A stretch of 64,000 nt of DNA. Origin: JBCBKU01 sp965267475. GTDB taxonomy: Bacteria; Pseudomonadota; Alphaproteobacteria; Rhodobacterales; Rhodobacteraceae. The stretch spans positions 310,001 to 374,000 of the forward strand of contig OZ254079.1 of the NCBI GenBank assembly GCA_965267475.1, in the 5' to 3' direction. Of this stretch, positions 53,313 through 62,729 are shown in pieces. A program made the position numbers and the translations under genes. Position 1 is the first letter of the stretch. Each line of letters begins with the position of its first letter. The notes beneath the pieces were generated by a model that did not search any database, had not been told where the DNA came from, and was given only the letters and a program-made list of their open reading frames with translations.

Positions 53313-54467
53313 ATGGCTAAGCGCGATTACTACGACGTTCTGGGCGTCCAAAAGGGCGCCTCTCCGGACGAGATCAAGAAAGCCTATCGCTCAAAGGCGA
53401 AACAACTGCATCCTGACCGGAATTCGGACAATCCGAACGCCGAATCCGAGTTCAAGGAAGCCAACGAAGCCTATGAAGTCCTGAAGGACGACCAGAAGAA
53501 GGCCGCCTATGACCGCTTTGGTCATGCGGCGTTCGAAAACGGCATGGGTGGCGGTGGCGGACGACCCGGCGGCGGCTTTGGCGGCCAAGGCGATTTCGCG
53601 TCGGCCTTTTCCGATGTCTTTGACGATCTTTTCGGCGACATCATGGGCGGGCGCCAGGGCGGCGGACGGCAACGGGCCGCGCGCGGGTCTGATCTGCGTT
53701 ATAACCTTCGGATCTCGCTGGAAGAGGCATACCAGGGGCTTCAGAAAACAGTGAAGGTCCCAACCGCCGTGTCCTGCGACACATGCTCGGGCACAGGGTC
53801 CGAAGCTGGAACCGAACCGGCTGTCTGTCCCACCTGTTCGGGGATGGGAAAGGTGCGTGCGCAGCAGGGCTTTTTCACGGTCGAGCGCACCTGTCCGACA
53901 TGTTCGGGCATGGGGCAGATCATCAAGAACCCCTGCAAGACCTGCGGCGGCGCCGGCCGGACCGAAAAGGAACGGGCACTGTCGGTTAACATTCCGGCGG
54001 GCGTGGAAACCGGAACACGCATACGTCTTGCCGGCGAAGGCGAAGCCGGAATGCGCGGCGGACCGACGGGCGATCTGTATATTTTCATCGAAGTAGACGA
54101 GCACCCACTGTTCCAGCGGGAAGGGACGCATCTTTATTGCCGCGTTCCGGTCAGCATGGCCTCGGCCGCGCTCGGCGGGGATATCGAAGTGCCCACGATC
54201 GATGGGGGCCGGTCGCGGGTAAAGGTGCCTTCGGGCAGCCAATCGGGGCGCCAAATGCGGCTTCGAAGCAAAGGGATGCCAGCCCTGCGCGGCGGTCCGG
54301 CAGGCGACATGTATATCGAACTGGCCGTTGAGACGCCTATGAACCTGACCGGGCGTCAGAAAGAGATCCTTCGCGAATTCGAAGATCTCTCGAAAGAGGG
54401 AACGAACCCCGAATCCTCCAGCTTCTTCTCGAAGGTGAAAACCTTCTGGGACAGCATGAAGGGTTAG
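53313..54467 (+). CDS. dnaJ: Molecular chaperone DnaJ
   Basis: Hsp40 co-chaperone that delivers clients to DnaK and stimulates its ATPase. The 384 residues comprise the J domain with the HPD motif in KQLHPDRN (about residues 31-38), a Gly-rich linker (GMGGGGGRPGGGFGGQGDF), four CxxCxGxG zinc repeats (CDTCSGTG, CPTCSGMG twice, CKTCGGAG; about residues 150-215) and the C-terminal substrate domain. Together with dnaK it forms the heat-shock operon. Confidence 0.98.
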   Translation: MAKRDYYDVLGVQKGASPDEIKKAYRSKAKQLHPDRNSDNPNAESEFKEANEAYEVLKDDQKKAAYDRFGHAAFENGMGGGGGRPGGGFGGQGDFASAFSDVFDDLFGDIMGGRQGGGRQRAARGSDLRYNLRISLEEAYQGLQKTVKVPTAVSCDTCSGTGSEAGTEPAVCPTCSGMGKVRAQQGFFTVERTCPTCSGMGQIIKNPCKTCGGAGRTEKERALSVNIPAGVETGTRIRLAGEGEAGMRGGPTGDLYIFIEVDEHPLFQREGTHLYCRVPVSMASAALGGDIEVPTIDGGRSRVKVPSGSQSGRQMRLRSKGMPALRGGPAGDMYIELAVETPMNLTGRQKEILREFEDLSKEGTNPESSSFFSKVKTFWDSMKG

Positions 54468-54630
54468 GGCACTGCCCCGAATTTCGCCCAAGTGAACGCC
54501 ATGGCGGTCCGCATATAGGTCGCAGCGGGACGCCATTCGGAATCCTCAATCTTCGCGCCGTCTTGCCGACGTTACACGCGCCATAACCCCGTCTCGCCCT
54601 CTGCTGAAACCTCTGCTATGGCGCGCTCAG

Positions 54631-56472
54631 ATGCTTAAAATTTCTGACATACGCTATGCCGTCGAAGGTCGGCCGCTGTTCGAAGGCGCCTCGGCCATCA
54701 TTCCCGATGGGCACAAGGTCGGGTTGGTCGGACGCAATGGCACCGGCAAGACTACGCTCTTTCGGTTGATCCGCGGAGAGCTGGCGTTAGAGGCCGGTGA
54801 CATCCGCCTTCCATCCCGGGCCAAGATCGGTGGCGTCGCGCAAGAGGTTCCGGCCTCGGCCACTTCGCTTCTGGATACGGTGCTTCAGGCCGACACCGAG
54901 CGCGCCAACTTGCTGGCCGAGGCTGAGACCGCAGAAGATCCGGCCCGCATTGCCGACATCCAGACGCGGCTTCAAGACATCGACGCATGGTCCGCCGAAG
55001 CCCGCGCTGCCACTATTCTGAAAGGTTTAGGGTTTTCCGAAGCCGAACAAGCCATGCCCTGCTCTGAATTTTCGGGCGGCTGGCGTATGCGCGTGGCCCT
55101 GGCGGGTGTGCTTTTTGCGCGCCCCGACCTTCTTCTTTTGGACGAACCGACCAACTATCTGGATTTGGAAGGTGCGCTTTGGCTTGAAAGCTATCTCGCC
55201 AAATACCCGCACACGGTTATCATCATCAGCCATGATCGCGGCCTCTTAAGCCGGGCCGTGGGTGCGATCCTGCATCTCGAAGATCGGAAACTGACGCTGT
55301 ATCAGGGCAGCTATGACACCTTTGCCCAGACTCGCGCCGCGCGTCTGGCAGTGCAGGAAGCCGAGGCCAAGAAACAGGAAGCCCGGCGCGCCCATCTGCA
55401 GAGTTTCGTTGATCGCTTCAGGTACAAGGCGTCCAAGGCCGTGCAGGCCCAGTCACGTCTGAAGATGATCGCGAAGATGGAACCCATCACGCGCCCGGAA
55501 GAAGCCGCGCTGAAGAAATTTACCTTTCCGGAACCCGAAGAACTTTCGCCGCCGATCATCAATCTCGAAAGCGCTTCGGTCGGGTATGACGACCAACCAG
55601 TGCTGTCGAAACTGTCCCTTCGGATCGACCAGGATGACCGGATCGCGCTGCTTGGCAAGAACGGCGAAGGGAAATCGACCCTCTCGAAGCTTCTGACCGG
55701 AAAGCTCGACAAAATGGGCGGTCGGATCACCCGTGCTTCGAAACTTCGCATCGGCTATTTCGCCCAACATCAGCTTGACGAATTGCATGCCGATGAAACA
55801 CCGCTGGACCATATCCGCCGTTTACGCCCCACGGAAACGCCTGCGAAACTGCGCGCGCGGCTTGCAGGGTTCGGGATCGGCGCCGAACAGGCCGACACGG
55901 TTGCGGCGCGTCTTTCAGGTGGGCAAAAAGCGCGACTTTCGCTTCTTCTCGCGACCATAGACGCGCCCCATTTGTTGATCCTTGACGAACCCACCAACCA
56001 TCTGGACATGGAAAGCCGCGAGGCGCTGGTTGAGGCGCTGACCGCCTATTCCGGTGCCGTTGTGATCGTCAGCCACGATATGCATCTGTTGTCTTTGGTG
56101 GCGGACCGCCTTTGGTTGGTGAAGGGCGGGCGCGTTGTCCCGTATGACCAGGACTTGCAAGCTTACCGTCGCGAGATCCTAAGCGAACCCGTGCCGAAAA
56201 CCTCCAAGCCCAAACCCGCGAGAAAGGTCTCGAAGGATGATCTCAAATCCTTGAACGCCGAGGTTAAGGCCTGCGAGACGCGCATCGCCAAGCTTGAAGA
56301 CATGCGCGACAAGCTTGCCACGAAACTTGCGGATCCGGACCTTTATGATGACGCCAAGGCAGGCGAACTCGACGTTTGGCAAAAGAAGTTTGCCGAGGTC
56401 GAGGGTGCCATGGAGAAGGCCGAGGCGTTGTGGTTGCAGGCAATGTCAAAACTTGAAGCCGCTGAAGTCTAG
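54631..56472 (+). CDS. ABC-F family ATPase, YheS-like
   Basis: Soluble protein with two ABC domains, 613 residues, which probably acts at the ribosome. The first domain has GRNGTGKTTLF (about 35-45), FSGGWRMRVALAG and LLLLDEPTNYLD; the second has GKNGEGKSTLSKLL, LSGGQKARLSLLL and LLILDEPTNHLD. The linker between them (SFVDRFRYKASKAVQAQSR) is typical of the YheS/ABCF3 group, and the C-terminal 80 residues form a coiled coil (KACETRIAKLEDMRDKLATK). Gene-level function is not established in this group. Confidence 0.92.
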   Translation: MLKISDIRYAVEGRPLFEGASAIIPDGHKVGLVGRNGTGKTTLFRLIRGELALEAGDIRLPSRAKIGGVAQEVPASATSLLDTVLQADTERANLLAEAETAEDPARIADIQTRLQDIDAWSAEARAATILKGLGFSEAEQAMPCSEFSGGWRMRVALAGVLFARPDLLLLDEPTNYLDLEGALWLESYLAKYPHTVIIISHDRGLLSRAVGAILHLEDRKLTLYQGSYDTFAQTRAARLAVQEAEAKKQEARRAHLQSFVDRFRYKASKAVQAQSRLKMIAKMEPITRPEEAALKKFTFPEPEELSPPIINLESASVGYDDQPVLSKLSLRIDQDDRIALLGKNGEGKSTLSKLLTGKLDKMGGRITRASKLRIGYFAQHQLDELHADETPLDHIRRLRPTETPAKLRARLAGFGIGAEQADTVAARLSGGQKARLSLLLATIDAPHLLILDEPTNHLDMESREALVEALTAYSGAVVIVSHDMHLLSLVADRLWLVKGGRVVPYDQDLQAYRREILSEPVPKTSKPKPARKVSKDDLKSLNAEVKACETRIAKLEDMRDKLATKLADPDLYDDAKAGELDVWQKKFAEVEGAMEKAEALWLQAMSKLEAAEV

Positions 56473-56548
56473 CCAAAACTGCCAGTGCAGGTCGTGAGGT
56501 CAGCGGCGGTTTACCGGACGTTTACCAAGATCGGGCGAATGTCGCATC

Positions 56549-57304
56549 ATGTCGCGAGCCCAAAGCCTGAACGAACCTCCGCTGCCGTTGTTTTCGCGGC
56601 CTGCGCCTGTTCAGGTCGCGCCAAAACGGCAGCCGTCCTATATCGAAAAGCATCGTGAACGCTTGCGTTCCCGGTTTCTTGACGGTGGCGCGGATGCCAT
56701 GCCGGACTACGAATTGCTGGAGCTTCTGCTTTTTCGCGCCATCGGCCGGAAAGACGTCAAACCGGTCGCGCACGCACTGCTGAAGACCTTTGGGGATATG
56801 AACCAGGTGCTTGCTGCGCCCGTGGAACGGTTGATCGAAGTTGAAGGCGTGGGCCCAGCGATCGCGACCGAATTGAAGATTGTCGAGGCCGCCGCACATC
56901 GCTTCTCCAGAGCGCGCGTTCTGGGCCGACATGTCTTGTCCAGTTGGGATGCATTGCTGGATTATTGCCACACCGCAATGTCGCACCGCGATACCGAGGC
57001 GTTTCTTGTTCTCTTCCTGGACCGCAAGAACGGTTTGATCGCCGACGAGGCTATGGGACAGGGCACGGTGGATCACGTGCCGGTTTATCCCCGCGAAGTC
57101 TTGAAACGGGCGTTGGACCTAAACGCTTCGGCTTTGATCCTGGTCCACAATCACCCATCGGGCGATCCAAGCCCGTCCGAGGCTGACATCGCCCTGACCC
57201 AGCAGATTGTCGAAGGTGCGCGCCCTTTGGGGCTCACCGTCCACGATCACCTTATTATTGGCAGATCGCGCGAGCTGAGTTTCCGGGCCGAAGGGCTACT
57301 CTGA
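56549..57304 (+). CDS. radC: RadC family JAB/MPN domain protein
   Basis: A 251-residue protein with a helix-hairpin-helix part (EGVGPAIATELKIVEAA, about residues 100-116) and a C-terminal JAB domain containing the metal motif LVHNHPSGDPSPSEADI (H-x-H...S-x2-D type, near residues 197-213). It belongs to the family once linked to DNA repair; the true role is debated and the metal site suggests peptidase or nuclease chemistry. The 3' end overlaps the convergent OmpA-domain gene by 9 bases. Confidence 0.93.
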   Translation: MSRAQSLNEPPLPLFSRPAPVQVAPKRQPSYIEKHRERLRSRFLDGGADAMPDYELLELLLFRAIGRKDVKPVAHALLKTFGDMNQVLAAPVERLIEVEGVGPAIATELKIVEAAAHRFSRARVLGRHVLSSWDALLDYCHTAMSHRDTEAFLVLFLDRKNGLIADEAMGQGTVDHVPVYPREVLKRALDLNASALILVHNHPSGDPSPSEADIALTQQIVEGARPLGLTVHDHLIIGRSRELSFRAEGLL

Positions 57305-58840
57305 GCCAGGCTTTACCCAAACCTCGACCCGACGGTTCAAGCGCCTGCCCCAGTCGTCTTCGTCGCAGGCCATCGGCATCGCTTCGCCAAACCCATCGGT
57401 GGCAAAGGAAACGCGATCGCGTTTCTGAGGCGGCGACGCCTCGACCACTGCGCTAAGAATGGCTTCGGCGCGCAGCCGCGACAGGCGCCGGTTCTCGGCC
57501 GCCGATCCACGGGCATCCGTGAAACCCGCGAACACCAGTGTTTCCCCGTCGAAGTCGCCGCGCCCGATCAGATCGGCCAGCAAGGTCACATTCGACTGCG
57601 ACCGCGCATCTAGCCGCGTTGAACCATTTCGAAACCGGAACGTAAGGGTTAACCGTTCCGATCCATCCATGGCGGCAACAAGGCGACGTAATTCGCTCAG
57701 ACCCACTTCGGTCCCCGTGATGGCACGCGCCAAGCGCTGTCCCTGTGCCTCAAGCCCGACGCGATCCGGAATCAGGTCCGTCAGGCCGGCACGCCGAACG
57801 ACCGCCTGCGCTGGCAGGCTTTCGACGAATTTCAGGAACCCACGGATAGAGGCCGGTAATCTCTGTGCGGGTTTGTAAAGATAAAGCGGCGCCACCAAGG
57901 GATAGTCGCCAGACCGCAAGGCATCGGCTTCGGGCCTTGCCAGATGACCGCAGCTGCCAAGCAGCGGCACGGCACGGGCATCACCGATCATGGAAAGATA
58001 CGATATTCCGATGGCATTGGGGTCGTCTTGAACGGCTTTCGAAACCGAAACACCATCCGCGTGCAGCGTCGCACCCTCTGACAGCGTGGCGTTGGACCCC
58101 GCAAGCACCTGTCGCTGGAACGCGCGCGCGAGATCGCCGTTCTCGACTGCGGCATGAAGTTCGATTGCCACATCTGGACCGCCCAGGGCTTCCCAGCTTG
58201 TGATCTCGCCCGCAAATACCCTAGCCAGCATGGCTGGTGTGATTGAACCGATTGGGTTGCTCGACGCGACAACCGCAACCAATGCATCCAACGCGATCAC
58301 GCGGCTGTGGTCCGCATCCGAAAGGGTGCCCTGTCCCGCTTCGACCAAACGCCGTTCCTCGGCAGTTGATATCTCGCGCATGGCGAGGACCGCGCCGGCT
58401 TCATTTGCCAGAAGATCGGCAAAACCTTCATCGGTGTTGGATCGGATCAGCCGAAACCGCGCCTCGACAGGGCCACCGTCCACCCCGCTCAGATCGAACT
58501 GATAGGTGTCTTCGATCTCGAGCACCGTCCGTCCGGATCGCCCTGCAAACGCAGCAATCATTGCCGGCAACATCGTCTCGCCCGCAATGGCGGTGCCCGA
58601 GATCACCATTTCGCTGACATAGGCCTCGGGCGGGGGGCAACCGGGGCCTTCACATGTCACCCCGGCCGCATCAACCGTCAGCGGGCCATAGACCGTGTCG
58701 AGCCGGAAGAACTCACCGTCGAAACGGGCATTATTGCCGGTGACCACCAAGGACCCGTCACGTGACGTCAGCGTGACGTCCTCGGCTGCCACTAAACTGG
58801 CGGAAAACAGGATACCACACGCGGCCAAAACAGCTTTCAT
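57296..58840 (-). CDS. Phosphate-binding-like periplasmic protein fused to an OmpA domain
   Basis: A 514-residue exported protein. After a signal peptide (cleavage near SLVAAED, residue 19) comes a short domain (residues 20-75), then a PstS-like periplasmic binding domain (about 80-350: VVASSNPIGSITPAMLARVF, GGPDVAIELHAAVENGDLAR, PNAIGISYLSMIG, YPLVAPLYLYKPA) and a C-terminal OmpA/peptidoglycan-binding domain (FRNGSTRLDARSQSNVTLLA, FAGFTDARGSAAENRRLSR, DDWGRRLNRRVEVWV). No pst permease genes adjoin it. Inference: a cell-wall-anchored solute binder, not an ABC substrate protein. Confidence 0.88.
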   Translation of the reverse strand: MKAVLAACGILFSASLVAAEDVTLTSRDGSLVVTGNNARFDGEFFRLDTVYGPLTVDAAGVTCEGPGCPPPEAYVSEMVISGTAIAGETMLPAMIAAFAGRSGRTVLEIEDTYQFDLSGVDGGPVEARFRLIRSNTDEGFADLLANEAGAVLAMREISTAEERRLVEAGQGTLSDADHSRVIALDALVAVVASSNPIGSITPAMLARVFAGEITSWEALGGPDVAIELHAAVENGDLARAFQRQVLAGSNATLSEGATLHADGVSVSKAVQDDPNAIGISYLSMIGDARAVPLLGSCGHLARPEADALRSGDYPLVAPLYLYKPAQRLPASIRGFLKFVESLPAQAVVRRAGLTDLIPDRVGLEAQGQRLARAITGTEVGLSELRRLVAAMDGSERLTLTFRFRNGSTRLDARSQSNVTLLADLIGRGDFDGETLVFAGFTDARGSAAENRRLSRLRAEAILSAVVEASPPQKRDRVSFATDGFGEAMPMACDEDDWGRRLNRRVEVWVKPGSE

Positions 58841-58970
58841 GGAAGGCGCCTTCGCGTTTGGCTTCGGTCAGCGCCGGGATGGTCAATGCCACGCCCGCCG
58901 CGATCAACCGAATAGTAGAACGGCGGCCCTTTCGGTCCAGACGTGATGCAACGCGTCTACAGCCTGAGTG

Positions 58971-61685
58971 TCAGATAAGACGCCCATGACAATGCTTGAA
59001 TTTCTTTCCGGATCCGCACGGACAAGCGTCGTTCCGGCCCGGATTGCCCCAAGTTGCGCGATCGGTCTCGTCGAAGCCAGCGGCGGCCTGACCTTCGGAC
59101 GCATCGGCCTCGGCGCCCGCTCCTACCGGTTCAGGGGCCGGTTGCGGTGCAGCCGCGGCCTGTTGCGCCAAAAGCTGCTGCATCAGCGCTTCACGCTCTT
59201 CCTCGGTCATGGGGCGCATTTGCGACAGCTTCTGGGTCACTTCGCTGCGTAGACCGTCCAGAAGCCCTTCGAACAGTTGGAACGCCTCGCTCTTGTACTC
59301 GTTCAGAGGATCGCGCTGGGCGTAGCCCCGAAACCCAACGACCGAGCGCAGATGTTCCAGCGTCAGAAGGTGTTCGCGCCACTTCCCGTCGATGGTCTGC
59401 AAAAGGATCTGCTTTTCGATGTTCCGCATCGTGTCAGGCCCGAACTCGGCAGCCTTGGCCGCCATGAACTCGTTAGATGCCTGGTACAGTTTTTCGCGGA
59501 TCTGATCGTCGTCCACCCCGTCTTCCGCCGCCCAATCGGCGACAGGCACATCAAGGCCGGTCTTTTCCTTGACCTCTGACTGCAAGGTCTCGGTTTCCCA
59601 CTGATCCGCATAGGTGTTGGGCGGCATGTAGGTGTCGACCATATCGTCGATCACCTGATGGCGCATATCCTCGACAATTTCAGACAGGTCCTCAGCTTCC
59701 ATGATCTCGCGGCGCTGGCCGAAGATCACTTTCCGCTGGTCGTTCATCACATCGTCAAACTTCAAAAGCTGCTTGCGGATGTCAAAGTTTCGGCCTTCGA
59801 CCTTCGCCTGCGCCTTTTCAAGCGACTTGTTCACCCAAGGGTGGACGATTGCCTCGCCCTCTTTCATACCCAGCGAACTTAGAACCTTGTCCAGCCGTTC
59901 GGACCCGAAAATCCGCATCAAATCGTCTTCCAAGGACAGGAAGAAGGACGACCGGCCCGGGTCCCCCTGGCGGCCCGACCGACCACGCAACTGGTTGTCG
60001 ATCCGGCGGCTTTCGTGCCGTTCGGTCGCCAGAACATAGAGCCCGCCAGCCGCCAGAACCTTTTCCTTGTCGGCCGCGGTCTCAGCCTCGATCTTGGCGC
60101 GCAACGCTTCGGGATCGCCCTCGGGATCCGCCGCCAGAGCCTCAAGCACCTTCATTTCGACATTGCCGCCAAGCTGAATGTCAGTGCCGCGCCCGGCCAT
60201 GTTCGTGGCGATAGTCACGGCACCTGGAACGCCCGCTTCGGCAACGATCTTGGCTTCCTGCTCATGCTGGCGCGCATTTAGGACCTGGTGCGGAACGCCT
60301 TCTTTGTCGAGCATTTGCGACAAAGCCTCGGATTTCTCGATCGAGGTCGTGCCAACAAGTACGGGTTGGCCCTTCTCGTTGGCCTTCTTGATCTGTTTGA
60401 CGACCGCCTGGAATTTCTCGACCGAGGTCCGATAGACCTGGTCATGTTCGTCTTCACGGGCGACCGGCACATTCGTTGGGATCTCAACAACGCCAAGACC
60501 ATAGATCTGGCCAAATTCCTCGGCCTCCGTGGCAGCCGTCCCGGTCATCCCCGCCAGCTTGTCATAAAGCCGGAAATAATTCTGGAATGTCACACTGGCG
60601 AGCGTCACGTTCTCGGCCTGGATCGCCACGCCTTCCTTGGCTTCAATCGCTTGGTGCAGCCCGTCCGACAGCCGCCGACCCGGCATCATACGCCCGGTGA
60701 ATTCATCGATCAGAACGACCTCGTTGTCACGAACGATGTATTCCTTGTCTTTCGTGAATAGCTTGTGGGCCCGAAGCCCCTGGTTCACATGATGAACAAG
60801 GGTGGTTGATTCCGGATCGTAAAGCGTTTGGCCTTCGGGCAAGAACCCAGCCTCAGCCAACCTTGTTTCCAGAAACTCGTTCCCTTCATCGGTGAAGGTG
60901 ACATTACGGGTCTTTTCATCCAGCTCGAAGTGATCGTCCTGAACTTCGGGGATGATCTTATCGATGGCGATATAAAGATCCGACCGGTCTTGTGCTGGAC
61001 CCGAAATGATCAGCGGGGTTCGCGCTTCATCGATTAGGATCGAGTCAACCTCATCGACAATTGCGAAGTAGTGGCCGCGCTGGTTCATGTCCTTCAAGTC
61101 GGACTTCATGTTGTCGCGCAGGTAGTCGAACCCCAGCTCATTGTTGGTCGCATAGGTGATGTCGGACCGATACGCTTCCTGCTTCTCAGGCTCGGGCTGC
61201 TGGGGATAGACCACGCCCGTCGTCAGACCAAGCGCGCCATAGACCTTGCCCATCCATTCGGCATCCCGCTTGGCGAGATAGTCGTTCACCGTCACAATAT
61301 GCACGCCGCGTCCGGTCAGCGCGTTCAGATAGGCCGCGAAGGTCGCCGTCAGCGTTTTGCCTTCCCCGGTCTTCTGTTCCGAGATATTGCCTTCGTGCAG
61401 GAAGATCCCACCCAAAAGCTGGACATCGAATGCGCGCAGCCCCAGCGCCCTTTTGGCGGCTTCACGGCAGTTTGCGAAGGCTTCAGGCAGAAGATCGTCC
61501 AGGCTTTCGCCCTTTTCGTGGCGATCCTTCAACTCTGCCGTTTTTGCGATGATTTCATCATCCGACAAACCGTCGAAGGCCGGTTCAAGGGCATTTATCT
61601 GCTCAACCAGGGACCGCCGGGACTTGATCAAACGGTCATTGGGCGTGCCAAAAACCTTCTTCGCAATAGATCCAAATCCAAGCAT
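58971..61685 (-). CDS. secA: Preprotein translocase ATPase SecA
   Basis: Motor ATPase that drives preproteins through SecYEG. The 904 residues include Walker A QKTGEGKTLTATFAAYLNA (about residues 103-121), the DEAD-like DEVDSILIDEAR (about 211-222), the second motor domain with GTTSIEKSE and RGTDIQLGG, and the C-terminal zinc finger with CPCGSGKKFKHCHG for SecB binding. It is the standard single-copy form. It is divergent from the parvulin gene, with 180 bases between, and is not in an operon. Confidence 0.98.
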   Translation of the reverse strand: MLGFGSIAKKVFGTPNDRLIKSRRSLVEQINALEPAFDGLSDDEIIAKTAELKDRHEKGESLDDLLPEAFANCREAAKRALGLRAFDVQLLGGIFLHEGNISEQKTGEGKTLTATFAAYLNALTGRGVHIVTVNDYLAKRDAEWMGKVYGALGLTTGVVYPQQPEPEKQEAYRSDITYATNNELGFDYLRDNMKSDLKDMNQRGHYFAIVDEVDSILIDEARTPLIISGPAQDRSDLYIAIDKIIPEVQDDHFELDEKTRNVTFTDEGNEFLETRLAEAGFLPEGQTLYDPESTTLVHHVNQGLRAHKLFTKDKEYIVRDNEVVLIDEFTGRMMPGRRLSDGLHQAIEAKEGVAIQAENVTLASVTFQNYFRLYDKLAGMTGTAATEAEEFGQIYGLGVVEIPTNVPVAREDEHDQVYRTSVEKFQAVVKQIKKANEKGQPVLVGTTSIEKSEALSQMLDKEGVPHQVLNARQHEQEAKIVAEAGVPGAVTIATNMAGRGTDIQLGGNVEMKVLEALAADPEGDPEALRAKIEAETAADKEKVLAAGGLYVLATERHESRRIDNQLRGRSGRQGDPGRSSFFLSLEDDLMRIFGSERLDKVLSSLGMKEGEAIVHPWVNKSLEKAQAKVEGRNFDIRKQLLKFDDVMNDQRKVIFGQRREIMEAEDLSEIVEDMRHQVIDDMVDTYMPPNTYADQWETETLQSEVKEKTGLDVPVADWAAEDGVDDDQIREKLYQASNEFMAAKAAEFGPDTMRNIEKQILLQTIDGKWREHLLTLEHLRSVVGFRGYAQRDPLNEYKSEAFQLFEGLLDGLRSEVTQKLSQMRPMTEEEREALMQQLLAQQAAAAPQPAPEPVGAGAEADASEGQAAAGFDETDRATWGNPGRNDACPCGSGKKFKHCHGRLI

Positions 61686-61865
61686 CTCGACTTCAGCCTC
61701 GTCCGGTTATTGACGGGAACGTGTGAGGGTTCTGCTTGCCCGCCCTCTGCGCGAGCCATAGACAGGCTGGGAAGCACGGTCCCTCGGTGATCCCCGCGAT
61801 GTAAGGGCCGCATATCAAGGTGTCAACGTTATGCACGGACACCCTTTATTGGAAGGATTTTACGG

Positions 61866-62717
61866 ATGTTGAAGATCTTGCCGATGGCGGCGCTTGTTGC
61901 CGCCACTCTGACCGCCGCGCCGCCAGCTTTTGCGCAAGATGAACCCGTGACCGGTCAGACCGTCTTGGCAACGGTTAATGGTACTGAGATCACGATGGCG
62001 CATCTCGTGGTTCTGTATTCCCGCCTGCCCGAACAATACAGAAGCGTGCCGCCTGCGCAGATCTTCGACGCTCTTCTTCAACAAGTCGTTCAACAAACCG
62101 CGATCGGGTCGGGGCTTGAACTGTCGGCAACCGACAACCTGACACTTGAGAACGAAGCAAGGGCCCTTCTTGCGTCGCGCGCAATCACCGAGACCGCCGA
62201 GGGGGCGATCACGGATGCGGCGATCCAGGCGGCATATGACGCGGCATATGCCGATGCCGCGGCCGAGGTCGAATACAACGCGTCGCATATCCTGGTTGAG
62301 ACCGTCGAAACCGCGCAAGACCTGATCACGCAGCTGAATGATGGTGCCGATTTCGCCGAACTCGCGCGTGAAAACTCAACCGGACCGTCCGGACCGGGCG
62401 GGGGAGAGCTTGGGTGGTTCGGAAAGGGCCGTATGGTGCCGCCGTTTGAAGCAGCCGTGGTCGAGCTTGAAGTTGGCGCGGTCAGCCAGGAACCCGTGCA
62501 AACCCAGTTCGGGTGGCATGTCATCAAGTTGAACGAAACTCGGATCCTTGAAGCGCCTGCACTCGAAGAAGTCCGCGCACAGCTTGAAGAACAAGTTCAG
62601 CGCGACGCCGTCGAGGCCATGATCGAAAACGCCACCGATACCGCCGAGATCACTCAGGTTGAGCCGGGGTCGATTGACCCGCAGCTCTTGCTTGACCTCT
62701 CACTCGCTGAAAATTAA
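61866..62717 (+). CDS. Periplasmic peptidyl-prolyl isomerase (parvulin/PpiC type)
   Basis: Folding factor for exported proteins, 283 residues. It has a signal peptide (LVAATLTAAPPAFAQDE, cleavage near residue 22), a SurA-like N-terminal helical region, and a PpiC domain (about 130-230) with YNASHILVET, LGWFGKGRMVPPFEAA, VSQEPVQTQFGWHVIKL. TTGGAAGGATTTTACGG precedes the ATG. It is divergent from secA and is followed 12 bases downstream by argJ. Confidence 0.93.
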   Translation: MLKILPMAALVAATLTAAPPAFAQDEPVTGQTVLATVNGTEITMAHLVVLYSRLPEQYRSVPPAQIFDALLQQVVQQTAIGSGLELSATDNLTLENEARALLASRAITETAEGAITDAAIQAAYDAAYADAAAEVEYNASHILVETVETAQDLITQLNDGADFAELARENSTGPSGPGGGELGWFGKGRMVPPFEAAVVELEVGAVSQEPVQTQFGWHVIKLNETRILEAPALEEVRAQLEEQVQRDAVEAMIENATDTAEITQVEPGSIDPQLLLDLSLAEN

Positions 62718-62729
62718 CCGGAACGGACC

